Source: CAYSWV01 sp964434865
GTDB lineage: Bacteria; Cyanobacteriota; Cyanobacteriia; Thermostichales; Thermostichaceae
Reading direction: 5' to 3'
NCBI GenBank assembly: GCA_964434865.1
Contig: CAYSWV010000003.1
Coordinates: 1 to 64,000 of the forward strand
DNA length: 64,000 bases
Shown here: piece by piece, positions 55,348 to 63,489 of the stretch
How the letters are laid out: every line of letters starts with the position of its first letter
Position numbering within the stretch: position 1 is the stretch's first letter
Program-made: the position numbers and the translations under genes
The notes under the pieces: generated by a model
What the model was told of the DNA's origin: nothing
Database searches by the model: none
The model's input: only the letters and a program-made list of their open reading frames with translations

Positions 55348-56697
55348 TTGGCTAACGTAATTGTCATTGGCGCTCAGTGGGGCGACGAAGGGAAAGGTAA
55401 GATTACAGACCTTTTGAGTGAAAACGCTCATGTGGTGGTTCGGTATCAGGGTGGAGTCAATGCTGGTCACACGGTCGTGGTTGGATCTCAGACCTTTAAG
55501 CTGCATTTGATTCCATCCGGTATTCTCTATCCAGAGACACAGTGCTTAATTGCTAGTGGTACGGTCATTGACCCCAATGTCCTGCTTCAAGAGATTGATC
55601 AATTACATGAGCTTGAGATATCGACTCAGAATCTATTCATTGCCGAAACGGCTCATATCACCTTGCCTTATCATCGCCTTATTGATCTGGCTGAAGAGGA
55701 GCGACGGGGACGCTATAGATTAGGTACGACGGGTCGTGGCATTGGACCTACTTATGCTGACAAAGCCGAGCGGATGGGCATTCGTTTGGTTGATCTGATG
55801 CACCCCCAGGATTTGAGAGAACGCCTAGAGTGGGCAGTGCCTTACAAGAATGTGTTGTTAGAAAAAATTTACAATTTACCTCCACTTGATCCAGCTGAAG
55901 TTATTGAGCAGTATTTGAATTATGCTGAGCGCCTCAAACCCTATGTTGCCGATGTGGCCTTGATGCTGACTGAAGCCATTGAAGCTCGAAAAAATATTTT
56001 ATTCGAAGGCGCTCAGGGAACCCTCCTAGATCTGGATTTTGGCACCTATCCTTATGTCACTTCGTCTCACCCTGTTGCAGGAGGAGCCTGTGTCGGAGCC
56101 GGTGTAGGGCCAACCTCGATTGATCGAGTCATCGGAGTTGCTAAAGCCTACACTACCCGAGTAGGGGAGGGACCCTTTCCAACTGAGCTCAATAATGAGA
56201 TAGGTGAGTTCCTGAGTGAGCAGGGGGCTGAATTTGGGACTACAACGGGACGTCGACGCCGATGTGGCTGGTTTGATGCTGTGATTGGCCGTTATGCAGT
56301 GCGGGTTAATGGGATTGACTGCCTAGCGATTACTAAACTTGATGTCTTAGATCAGCTAGATGAAATCAAGGTATGTGTAGCCTACAGCTGTAAGGGGCAG
56401 GAACTCAAGCATTTTCCTAGTAATGCTCGCACCTTTGCTGAGTGTCAACCGATCTACAACACTCTCCCTGGTTGGAAAACATCAACTCAACATTGTCGAA
56501 CTATTGAAGATCTACCACCCGCTGCCTATGATTATCTCAAGTTTTTAGCCGAATTAATGCAAGTACCTATTGCTATTGTTTCCTTAGGCGCCAAACGAAC
56601 TCAAACGATCATCGTTGAAGATCCCATCCATGGTCCTCGACGAGCTTTACTCTACCCAAATGGCGTTAGGGCTATCCATACCCTAGCACCTGACTAA
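55348..56697 (+). CDS. purA: Adenylosuccinate synthetase
   Basis: A 449-residue GTP-dependent enzyme joining IMP and aspartate, the first committed step to AMP. The P-loop VIGAQWGDEGKGKITDLL, the segment RYQGGVNAGHTVV, the loop TTGRGIGPTYADKAERMGIR, DLDFGTYPYVTSSHPVAGGA and TTGRRRRCGWFD are intact. The frame opens upstream at 55246, but TTG 55348 is chosen: it follows CAGGAGAG, lies directly before the conserved start (ANVIVIGAQWGDE), and gives the normal length. A 10-base inverted repeat follows downstream. Confidence 0.97.
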   Translation: MANVIVIGAQWGDEGKGKITDLLSENAHVVVRYQGGVNAGHTVVVGSQTFKLHLIPSGILYPETQCLIASGTVIDPNVLLQEIDQLHELEISTQNLFIAETAHITLPYHRLIDLAEEERRGRYRLGTTGRGIGPTYADKAERMGIRLVDLMHPQDLRERLEWAVPYKNVLLEKIYNLPPLDPAEVIEQYLNYAERLKPYVADVALMLTEAIEARKNILFEGAQGTLLDLDFGTYPYVTSSHPVAGGACVGAGVGPTSIDRVIGVAKAYTTRVGEGPFPTELNNEIGEFLSEQGAEFGTTTGRRRRCGWFDAVIGRYAVRVNGIDCLAITKLDVLDQLDEIKVCVAYSCKGQELKHFPSNARTFAECQPIYNTLPGWKTSTQHCRTIEDLPPAAYDYLKFLAELMQVPIAIVSLGAKRTQTIIVEDPIHGPRRALLYPNGVRAIHTLAPD

Positions 56698-56725
56698 AGA
56701 CTGATACCCAGACTCTCATTTAGAT

Positions 56726-56774
56726 CACCTGAGATACTAGATACTACACCTGCATTGAGTTCCCATCTCAGGTG
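56726..56774. repeat. 10-base inverted repeat after purA
   Basis: CACCTGAGAT (56726-56735) and ATCTCAGGTG (56765-56774) are perfect complements with a 29-base spacer. There is no following T-run, so it is a weak terminator candidate; it may instead be a regulatory site for the small gene at 56868. Confidence 0.5.
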
Positions 56775-56867
56775 CTGATAGTTCCTTGGATACAGATCTA
56801 GTTTGACAATCCAGTCTATCTCATGAATCAGGTAGACTGGAGTATACCTATAGCGTATGGATTCTCC

Positions 56868-57095
56868 ATGAAATCATATCGTACTGAAGTTGAAATTAAA
56901 GCCGATCGTCAATTGAATATTCAACTGCCTCAAGAAATCAGCTTGGGTCAGGCTGATGTTACTGTAGTCCTCAAACCGCAGGCACAAGAGCGAACCCGTT
57001 TACTCGATCACTGGTTAGAAGAGCCAGATCCCCAGGGCCTGGACTGGTGGGAGCAATTCTTTGCGGATCTTGACCAGACATCAGCACCCAGCTAG
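56868..57095 (+). CDS. Small antitoxin-like protein
   Basis: A 75-residue protein whose start (MKSYRTEVEIKADRQLNIQL) and segment ISLGQADVTVVLKPQ resemble small cyanobacterial proteins usually found as antitoxins beside a PIN or RelE toxin, with an AbrB-like beta strand pattern. The C-terminus has DWWEQFFADLDQ. ATG 56868 is preferred to 56823. No toxin gene is adjacent: downstream is rpaB in the opposite direction, two bases away. It may be an orphan antitoxin or a different small regulator. Confidence 0.5.
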   Translation: MKSYRTEVEIKADRQLNIQLPQEISLGQADVTVVLKPQAQERTRLLDHWLEEPDPQGLDWWEQFFADLDQTSAPS

Positions 57096-57097
57096 AC

Positions 57098-57826
57098 CTA
57101 TTCATCATCTTGAATAATCCGTTGGAACAAATATCCAGTACCCCGCGCCGTTAGAATCAGCTCTGGATTGCTAGGATCATCTTCTAATTTGGCTCGCAAT
57201 CGTGAAATATGAACATCAACTACCCGAGTATCCACATGCCGTTCAGGGGTATAGCCCCAAACTTCTTGCAAAATTTCGGAACGGGAGAAGGCTTCACCTG
57301 AGCGGCTCACCAACAACTCTAATAAACTAAATTCCATTCCTGTCAGCCGAATGCGATCATCCCGCTTGTAGACTTGTCGTTTGTTAGTATCAATCCGAAT
57401 ATCCACAACTTGAATCACACCTGAGCTAGGAATCCCTTCATGAGACCCTTTGGTGACTCGGCGCAACACTGACCGAATCCGTGCTTCTAACTCCTTAGGT
57501 GAAAAGGGTTTCACGACATAATCATCAGCGCCGAGCTCGAGACCTGTGATCCGATCAGCTACATCACCTAACGCCGTTAACATAATAATGGGGATATCGG
57601 ATTCTTTACGGAGTTCCTGACAAACCCCATAACCATCTAGCTTCGGCATCATAACATCGAGAACAACTAGGTCAGGTCCCTCTTGATGAAAGATATTGAG
57701 CGCTTCCTCCCCATCTGAGGCCGTCACAACATCATACCCAATCATAGAAAGACGCGTTTCTAAAATCCGACGAATACTTGCCTCATCATCGACAACCAGG
57801 ATTCGCTCTTTTCGTTGTGGTTCCAA
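57098..57826 (-). CDS. rpaB: Response regulator RpaB (Ycf27)
   Basis: A 242-residue OmpR/PhoB-type transcription factor. In cyanobacteria RpaB works with the sensor NblS, binds HLR1 sites and controls high-light and photosystem genes. Receiver: RILVVDDEASIRRILETRLS, Asp in VVLDVMMPKLDGYG, Lys in YVVKPFSP. The winged helix has RLTGMEFSLLELLVSRSGEA and GYTPERHVDTRVVDVHISRL. The sequence is close to the canonical RpaB throughout. The frame begins at a TTG at 57844, but AAGGAG lies inside that extension, nine bases before another TTG at 57826, which gives the conserved start EPQRKERILVVDDE; I choose 57826. No nblS gene is in the window. Confidence 0.96.
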   Translation of the reverse strand: MEPQRKERILVVDDEASIRRILETRLSMIGYDVVTASDGEEALNIFHQEGPDLVVLDVMMPKLDGYGVCQELRKESDIPIIMLTALGDVADRITGLELGADDYVVKPFSPKELEARIRSVLRRVTKGSHEGIPSSGVIQVVDIRIDTNKRQVYKRDDRIRLTGMEFSLLELLVSRSGEAFSRSEILQEVWGYTPERHVDTRVVDVHISRLRAKLEDDPSNPELILTARGTGYLFQRIIQDDE

Positions 57827-57844
57827 AGTAATGGGCTCCTTCAA

Positions 57845-58361
57845 GACAAACAGATGAATTCAAGAAAGACAGATCGCAGGTTTCAGTTAGAGCACAGATA
57901 TAACAAAATGTAGCCAACCATTTCGCTACCTGTTAGCGATTCACTATCTATTAGCAAAACTATCTATTAGCAAATTATAAGGAAGTAATAACTTTCACAA
58001 CATTAAATTTAGCATCTAATTCGAATTAATTGATCATCCTCGGATATAGTCTTGAATCCAGCTAAGTAAAGTTTATATTTATTTAAGAAACTTAGGATAG
58101 TCAATTTTAAAGATTAGCCAGTCAGGTCTCAATCTGTTTAAACCTTGAGAGACTAATAGAGCAAAGCCAATAGGGACATCATTTATAATACCATTAGGGT
58201 GAATCCAAATTAGGGTAAATCAGAGGATGTACTGAATAATTAGGTTTAAATACCTGAGCTAAACACTTGACTTGAGCCCAATAAACAACTTCAGAGTCAA
58301 AGCTAGACTGTATCGGATTGAGACGGCTCAGCTACTTGGATCTGACTCATGATGAGGTAAA
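57845..58361. other. 517-base gene-free interval between divergent genes
   Basis: This holds the promoters of rpaB and of the ClpN-Uma2 gene. I see a 16-base tandem repeat ACTATCTATTAGCAAA (57943-57958 and 57959-57974) and two ATTAGGGT copies (58193 and 58209) with similar flanks. No frame of interest is seen. The stretch 57990-58100 is AT-rich. Confidence 0.5.
57943..57974. repeat. Two tandem copies of a 16-base repeat upstream of rpaB
   Basis: ACTATCTATTAGCAAA is present twice with no mismatch, about 120 bases upstream of the rpaB start. It could be a regulatory site of rpaB or simple slippage. Confidence 0.85.
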
Positions 58362-59285
58362 GTGCTACCATCAATTGACGCTGATGTCCCTGGGGTACCG
58401 ACCGAGGTTATGGATCAAAGCCTGCTTAAGCGTTTTACCGATGCCTCTATGCAAGTGGTCCAACTAGCTCGCACAGAAGCCCGGCGACAAGGACATAACT
58501 ATGTCAGTACTGAACAGCTACTGCTAGGTCTACTTTTAAACGAAACAGGATCAGCATCTGAAATTCTGAAGCAGCTAGGCCTCACCGTTGAAAGAACCCG
58601 GGCTCAAATTGAAGTTTACTCAGGTCAGGGATCGGGATTAGTGGCTGTGGAGCCACCTTTAACTCATCGTGCTTATCGGATGCTACATCGCAGTATTGCT
58701 GCGGCTGACCAAATGAAAATCGTTGCTGTTAATACCCATCACTTACTTTTGGGTTTATTACGGGAAGCTGACGTGATTTCCATTGGTATCTTAGAAACCT
58801 ATGGGATTGATCTGGTTTCACTGGAGCAAAAATTGCTCTCTCTAGATCCTCAAACTGTTGATCCAGAGTCCGTTCTCCATCGGTTTCAAACATACTTGAG
58901 TGCGTATATCGAGCAATTGGATTTAGGTCATGTCTACCGGCCTCTCACGGCTATCCCTTTAGCAACTGGTGATTGTTTAATCACGGATTTGGTTTGTGTA
59001 TCCCACCAATCAGCCAGCCATACCCTTCCAGATGTTGTGATCGAAATGTGTTCAACAACCAAGTCACTCCACTTAGTGAAGGCAAAAATGCAAGTATGGA
59101 TTGCCGCTGGTGTCCAAGCAGGTGTGGTGATTGATCCAGCTTATAAGCGAGTGCTGGTCTACTGGCCTGATCAAGCTCTTGAGTTGTTTCAGGAAACAGA
59201 GACTATCCGTCTAACTCATTTATTCACCGAGTTTGAAATTCAGGGTTCAGCCTTGTGGTTTGGCCAGAGTTCAGCTCAGTCTTAA
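58362..59285 (+). CDS. ClpN-repeat domain fused to a Uma2-type (DUF820) nuclease-like domain
   Basis: A 307-residue soluble protein joining two unrelated modules. Residues about 22-160 are two Clp N repeats, as at the start of ClpC/ClpA: LARTEARRQGHNYVSTEQLL, GLLLNETGSASEILKQLG, and ADQMKIVAVNTHHLLLGLLR. Residues about 165-300 match the Uma2 family of PD-(D/E)xK-like endonuclease folds: ITDLVCVS, LPDVVIEMCS, KAKMQVWIAAGV and VVIDPAYKRVLVYWPDQ. The Asp, Glu and Lys expected for the site are present. The ATP-dependent unfoldase part of Clp is absent. The GTG at 58362 has a GAGGT before it; ATG 58410 is the alternative. The substrate or adaptor role is unknown. Confidence 0.82.
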   Translation: MLPSIDADVPGVPTEVMDQSLLKRFTDASMQVVQLARTEARRQGHNYVSTEQLLLGLLLNETGSASEILKQLGLTVERTRAQIEVYSGQGSGLVAVEPPLTHRAYRMLHRSIAAADQMKIVAVNTHHLLLGLLREADVISIGILETYGIDLVSLEQKLLSLDPQTVDPESVLHRFQTYLSAYIEQLDLGHVYRPLTAIPLATGDCLITDLVCVSHQSASHTLPDVVIEMCSTTKSLHLVKAKMQVWIAAGVQAGVVIDPAYKRVLVYWPDQALELFQETETIRLTHLFTEFEIQGSALWFGQSSAQS

Positions 59286-59312
59286 TTCCAACCTTATCTA
59301 GCCTCTACTTAT

Positions 59313-59353
59313 CTCAAATTAATTGTAATTTCACCTCAAATTAACGGCAATTT
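59313..59353. repeat. Imperfect 19-base direct repeat in the peroxiredoxin promoter region
   Basis: CTCAAATTAATTGTAATTT (59313-59331) and CTCAAATTAACGGCAATTT (59335-59353) match at 16 of 19 positions with a spacing of 22 bases, two helical turns apart, upstream of the peroxiredoxin gene. This is a candidate regulatory site. Confidence 0.5.
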
Positions 59354-59473
59354 TCTTAATTAGGTTGGGAAATGGGAAGTTCTATGCCATGATGACAATG
59401 AAACTCAGATTGTTCCTGATCAAAAACTGAGTTTAGAACTTGCCAAACTACTCACTATTTAAGGAATTTATCT

Positions 59474-60112
59474 ATGTCACTTCGTCTTGGCGATACAGTT
59501 CCTAACTTCACTCAAGCTTCAACTGCAGGCGAGATTAACTTTTATGACTGGGCTGGTGATAGCTGGGTCATTCTGTTTTCTCACCCTAAAGACTTTACAC
59601 CTGTTTGTACGACAGAACTCGGTGAGGTGGCTCGTTTAAAGCCTGAATTCGATAAGCGTAATGTTAAAGTTTTAGCGTTGAGCGTTGATGATGTAGACTC
59701 TCATACGGGTTGGACTCAAGATATTGAAGAAACCCAAAAGGTAACTCTCAACTACCCTTTGCTAGCCGATTCCGATCGGAAAGTGTCTGACTTATATGAC
59801 ATGATCCATCCTAACGCGAACAACACACTGACGGTGCGCTCAGTCTTCATTGTTGATTCCCATAAAAAGTTACGCTTAACCTTCACCTATCCCGCTAGCA
59901 CTGGCCGCAACTTTGATGAAATCCTGCGAGTGATCGACTCCCTGCAATTGACTGATAATCACAGTGTCGCTACACCTGTCAACTGGAAAGATGGTGATGA
60001 TTGTGTCATCTTGCCCTCTCTTAAAGATCCGGAGGAAGTCAAGCAAAAGTTTCCTAAAGGCTACACTGAGCTCAAGCCTTACTTGCGGATGACCCCCCAG
60101 CCTAATAAGTAA
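59474..60112 (+). CDS. 1-Cys peroxiredoxin (Prx6 type)
   Basis: A 212-residue thiol peroxidase. The peroxidatic Cys45 is in SHPKDFTPVCTTELGEVARL, with the Pro, Thr and Cys (PxxxTxxC) of the active site, and the Arg in LTVRSVFIVDSHKKLRLTF. The extended C-terminal domain (PVNWKDGDDCVILPSLKD, FPKGYTELKPYLRMTPQP) defines the Prx6/1-Cys class. A second Cys (DDCVIL) is common in the class and is not a resolving Cys in the 2-Cys sense. AAGGA precedes the ATG by eight bases. Monocistronic by position. Confidence 0.95.
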   Translation: MSLRLGDTVPNFTQASTAGEINFYDWAGDSWVILFSHPKDFTPVCTTELGEVARLKPEFDKRNVKVLALSVDDVDSHTGWTQDIEETQKVTLNYPLLADSDRKVSDLYDMIHPNANNTLTVRSVFIVDSHKKLRLTFTYPASTGRNFDEILRVIDSLQLTDNHSVATPVNWKDGDDCVILPSLKDPEEVKQKFPKGYTELKPYLRMTPQPNK

Positions 60113-60330
60113 ATCTGAATCACGACTTGAATCGAGGATCTCAAACCAAGTTTGGGTATGAGCAGGGGTGCACAAGGTCAGCCTCAGATCTGGGGTACTT
60201 TGTGCCCTCATAAAGTTTTCAGATCAACAAAGTTAAACCAGCAGCATCAGGCCGATGACGCCAGACATAACTCAACCATTTGCTAATTGCAACCAATGTT
60301 GAGTCCATACGGGTCTAATCGCAACTACAG

Positions 60331-61311
60331 TTAAACAAGTCCCAAACAAGCTTCCACAGCCGCCACAATATCTTCGGGTTGAATAATGGTTGCAGCTTCC
60401 ATAGTGCCATTGTAAGGAGTGGGAATATCTTGAGAAGCTAAACGGATCACAGGACCATCTAACTCATCAAATAATTCCTCATTAATACGAGCTGTAATCT
60501 CAGCTCCAATTCCTCCCGATTTCATATCTTCTTCAACAATAATGACACGATGCGTCTTACTCACAGACTCACGAATGGTATCCATGTCTAAAGGTTTTAG
60601 AGAAATCAGATCAATGACCTCTGGATCAATTTCCTGGGCGACTAAAGTGTCTACAGCCTTTAAAACATGATAGCGCATTCTAGAGTAAGTTAAAATTGTC
60701 ACATCTTGCCCAGTGCGCACTCGTTCAGCTTGATCTAGCGGTAGAAGATAGTCGGTTTCAGGGAGGTCTTCTTTGAGGTTATAGAGTAGAACATGTTCAA
60801 AAAACAGGACGGGGTTCTGATCTCGAATAGCTGACTTTAAGAGTCCCTTAGCATTGTAAGCTGTCGAGCAGGCAACAATTTTGAGGCCAGGAACCGCTTG
60901 GAAGTAAGCTTCCAGCCGCTGGGAATGCTCTGCACCTAGCTGACGACCCACACCACCTGGGCCCCGAATCACGATGGGGATCGTAAAGTTGCCCCCAGAG
61001 GTGTATCGTAGCATCCCAGCATTGTTGGCAATTTGATTAAAGGCTAGTAGTAAAAAGCCCATATTCATGCCCTCAATTACAGGTCGGAGACCCGTCATAG
61101 CCGCTCCAATAGCCATCCCAGTAAAACTGTTTTCACAGATTGGAGTATCCAACAGGCGGAGTTCACCATACTTCTTATAAAGATCCTTAGTTACTTTGTA
61201 AGAGCCACCATAGTGACCTACATCTTCTCCTAACACAAAGACGTTCGGATCCCTGGCCATTTCTTCATCAAGGGCTTCACGCAAGGCATTAAAAAACAAT
61301 GTCTCTGCCAT
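60331..61311 (-). CDS. pdhB: Pyruvate dehydrogenase E1 beta subunit
   Basis: A 326-residue thiamine-diphosphate-dependent subunit that, with PdhA, decarboxylates pyruvate. Signature segments are FNALREALDEEMARDPNVFV, LGEDVGHYGGSYKVT, FTGMAIGAAMTGLRPVIEGM, GGVGRQLGAEHSQRLEAYFQ and VIIVEEDMKSGGIGAEITAR. Length and sequence fit the plastid/cyanobacterial type. PdhA is not in the window, as is usual in cyanobacteria where the genes are scattered. The start is ATG 61311. Confidence 0.97.
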   Translation of the reverse strand: MAETLFFNALREALDEEMARDPNVFVLGEDVGHYGGSYKVTKDLYKKYGELRLLDTPICENSFTGMAIGAAMTGLRPVIEGMNMGFLLLAFNQIANNAGMLRYTSGGNFTIPIVIRGPGGVGRQLGAEHSQRLEAYFQAVPGLKIVACSTAYNAKGLLKSAIRDQNPVLFFEHVLLYNLKEDLPETDYLLPLDQAERVRTGQDVTILTYSRMRYHVLKAVDTLVAQEIDPEVIDLISLKPLDMDTIRESVSKTHRVIIVEEDMKSGGIGAEITARINEELFDELDGPVIRLASQDIPTPYNGTMEAATIIQPEDIVAAVEACLGLV

Positions 61312-61744
61312 AACTGGTAACCATTACTAGGTGGATGTCATCTTGAGCACAATCAGCAGGTGTGGCTCACAAGGCTGGAATGTTGACTTGATTAAGTCTG
61401 CGCTCCCAAACCTCTATTAAATCATTGTTTGAGTACTAGATCATCCTAGATGAGCTTGAGGATGAGATTGAGCAGACTTGACACCAACCTAAGTCCCATG
61501 AGTAATCACTGAAAATTCAAGTTAGATTTCAAACAGAGTCAGCAGCATCTAGTCTAAATCTAAATATTTACTTTTTAAGTAGCTTACAAATCTTTAATCT
61601 AAACATCAGAAGTTTCAGCCAACGGTTTTAAGTAGTTTTAATTATTGGTAAGAACTCGTACCTTTAGTGATTATAGTGTAGTGATTATAGTGACACAATA
61701 GAGTAGTTACAGCCTGATTGATCACAGGTTCAGGACTGGTATCG
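61312..61744. other. Gene-free interval between pdhB and the PrsW gene
   Basis: Divergent promoters must lie here. It is AT-rich between 61540 and 61700. The only structure I see is the 14-base tandem repeat at 61665. Confidence 0.5.
61665..61692. repeat. Two tandem copies of a 14-base repeat
   Basis: TAGTGATTATAGTG occurs twice in a row without mismatch, about 50-80 bases upstream of the PrsW start. Each unit contains a TTATAG that could act as a -10 element. Confidence 0.8.
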
Positions 61745-62770
61745 ATGGACAAGGTTATCATTTCTATCCTCGCGCTAGGTTTATCAACGTATTGTTGGGC
61801 TTGGTTGATCACCAGCATTGATCACTTCGAACGAGAACCGTGGAGCTACTTGTCCTGGACTTTTCTCTGGGGAGCTATACCTGGTCTATCTCTTAGCTTT
61901 GGGTGTCAATGGCTCTGTTTCCAATGGATCGATAGTTCGTTAGGATTCACTTTAGACTCCCAATTACTGGAGTCAGCGGTTGTGGCTCCCTTAAGTGAAG
62001 AATTGGCCAAGGGCATTGTGATCGCGATCATCTATGGCTGGTTTCGTCATGAGTTCGATGGGTGGGTAGATGGTATCGTTTATGGCGCTATGGTTGGATT
62101 GGGCTTCAACTTTATGGAAGACTTACCAGGCCTGATTTTGACTCATGATTGGAGCACTTGGAGTACCTTATTCATCGCTGATGGAGTTAATGGTGGGGCC
62201 CATGCTTTTTACACAGCTTTAACTGGTATAGGCTTTGGTATCGCCCGATATGCAAAAACCTTAGATCGTCAAGTGGTGGCTATTGGGAGTGGGTTTGTGG
62301 CGGCTGTTGTGACTCACGGCATCAACAATGGCTCCGTTGTGATGATTAACGCTTATTTTGGGCAGGAGGTCTCGAGCGTTTTTGATTGGATGTATGTTTT
62401 GAATTATTGGGGCCTTGCTTTCTTACTAGGCCTACTTTGGGTGGTGGCGGACCGGGTAGAACGACTCCGACTCCAGATCTATCTAGAAGATGAGGTACCA
62501 GATGTTATTAACCCTAGATTGTACGAGCACATCTGTGGCAAGGGGACACAAGCCCTCTCAGAGTTAGGGTTGGATCACAGTCAGCGAGCTTTGTTTATTC
62601 AAACTGTAGCAGAGCTGGCTCAAAAAAAGTTTCAACTTCGGACCATGGGTGATGAGAAAGGTCACCGGGCCGAAATTCAGCTTCTGCGAGATATCCTGAA
62701 GCACAATCTATCTCAAGCCTCAGTGGCCCACCCGACTACATCGCAGCTAGAGGATGGATCTCCCCATTAG
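61745..62770 (+). CDS. PrsW-family intramembrane metalloprotease
   Basis: A 341-residue integral membrane protein with about eight hydrophobic helices. The PrsW motifs are visible: VAPLSEELAKGIVIAIIYGW (EExxK), DGIVYGAMVGLGFNFMEDL, GGAHAFYTALTGIGFGIARY and VVTHGINNGSVV, which supply the metal ligands. In Bacillus PrsW cleaves an anti-sigma factor; cyanobacterial substrates are unknown. The C-terminal 90 residues are a soluble helical tail. ATG 61745 is preferred to the frame start at 61718. Confidence 0.85.
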   Translation: MDKVIISILALGLSTYCWAWLITSIDHFEREPWSYLSWTFLWGAIPGLSLSFGCQWLCFQWIDSSLGFTLDSQLLESAVVAPLSEELAKGIVIAIIYGWFRHEFDGWVDGIVYGAMVGLGFNFMEDLPGLILTHDWSTWSTLFIADGVNGGAHAFYTALTGIGFGIARYAKTLDRQVVAIGSGFVAAVVTHGINNGSVVMINAYFGQEVSSVFDWMYVLNYWGLAFLLGLLWVVADRVERLRLQIYLEDEVPDVINPRLYEHICGKGTQALSELGLDHSQRALFIQTVAELAQKKFQLRTMGDEKGHRAEIQLLRDILKHNLSQASVAHPTTSQLEDGSPH

Positions 62771-62809
62771 AATTAGATTGCCTGAGCTGAATACAGACCC
62801 GTTAACCCG

Positions 62810-63415
62810 TTAGGCAGACTTATGATTTAGACTCATCATCGACTTATATTGAATCAAGGGATCTGGATCTTTTGTAGCTTGTTCCAAAGCAGCCTGACTT
62901 TCCGGTTGGACCGATAAATTGCCATAATCTTTCAAGTCTTTGAGGGCACAAGTAGCAGCATAACGAACACCCCAATCTGCTTCAGATAAACATGCTTTAA
63001 GCAATGTCACTGTCTCTTGCTGCTGGGATACCTGGCATTGAGAGGCAATCCGTCCGATTCCTTTAGTTGCAGCCCGGCGAACACCAGGAGCAAAGTCTTC
63101 TTGAATGGATTTGAATAAACAATCCCAGGCACGTGGATCCTGAAGCTGACTCAAGGCACGCATGGAATAAGCACGAGCCCCATAGTCATAATCATCAATA
63201 GTTGTTAGCAACGTGGACACAGCTGTAGTCCCAAATTTCAACACCTCAGCTAAAGCCACATCACTCACAGCGGGTCGATTATAACTAAACGCTTTAATCA
63301 GGTGAGGTAGCACATCAGGATGACCAGAAGCCCCTAGAGCTTGGAGAGCTAAAATAATAGATTCTGTCGTTACAGCAGATTCAAGTTGATTGATTAAGGG
63401 CGTTATCTCAGTCAT
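62810..63415 (-). CDS. cpcF: Phycobilin lyase beta-type subunit CpcF (HEAT-repeat)
   Basis: A 201-residue HEAT-repeat protein matching CpcF, which with CpcE attaches phycocyanobilin to Cys84 of alpha-phycocyanin and can also remove it. Segments include VLPHLIKAFSYNRPAVSDVA, DYDYGARAYSMRALSQLQDP and FAPGVRRAATKGIGRI. ATG 63415 gives the usual length; the frame opens at 63445. It follows the CpcE-like gene by 74 bases. PecF or another lyase of the family (for phycoerythrocyanin) is possible but less likely without an isomerase motif. No cpcBA genes are in the window. Confidence 0.9.
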   Translation of the reverse strand: MTEITPLINQLESAVTTESIILALQALGASGHPDVLPHLIKAFSYNRPAVSDVALAEVLKFGTTAVSTLLTTIDDYDYGARAYSMRALSQLQDPRAWDCLFKSIQEDFAPGVRRAATKGIGRIASQCQVSQQQETVTLLKACLSEADWGVRYAATCALKDLKDYGNLSVQPESQAALEQATKDPDPLIQYKSMMSLNHKSA

Positions 63416-63489
63416 GCCATCAAGAATACTCAATAGTGAAACCATAGCAAGTAAAACCCTAGCAATTAGCTAGCAATTTGAATGTTTGA

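Noticed and set aside
60157..60211. Terminator after the peroxiredoxin gene
   Set aside because: GCACAAGGT and ACTTTGTGC can pair imperfectly, but there is no T-run and the stem has mismatches.
62022..62034. HIP1 site
   Set aside because: The sequence is GATCGCGATC, which lacks the GCGATCGC octamer.
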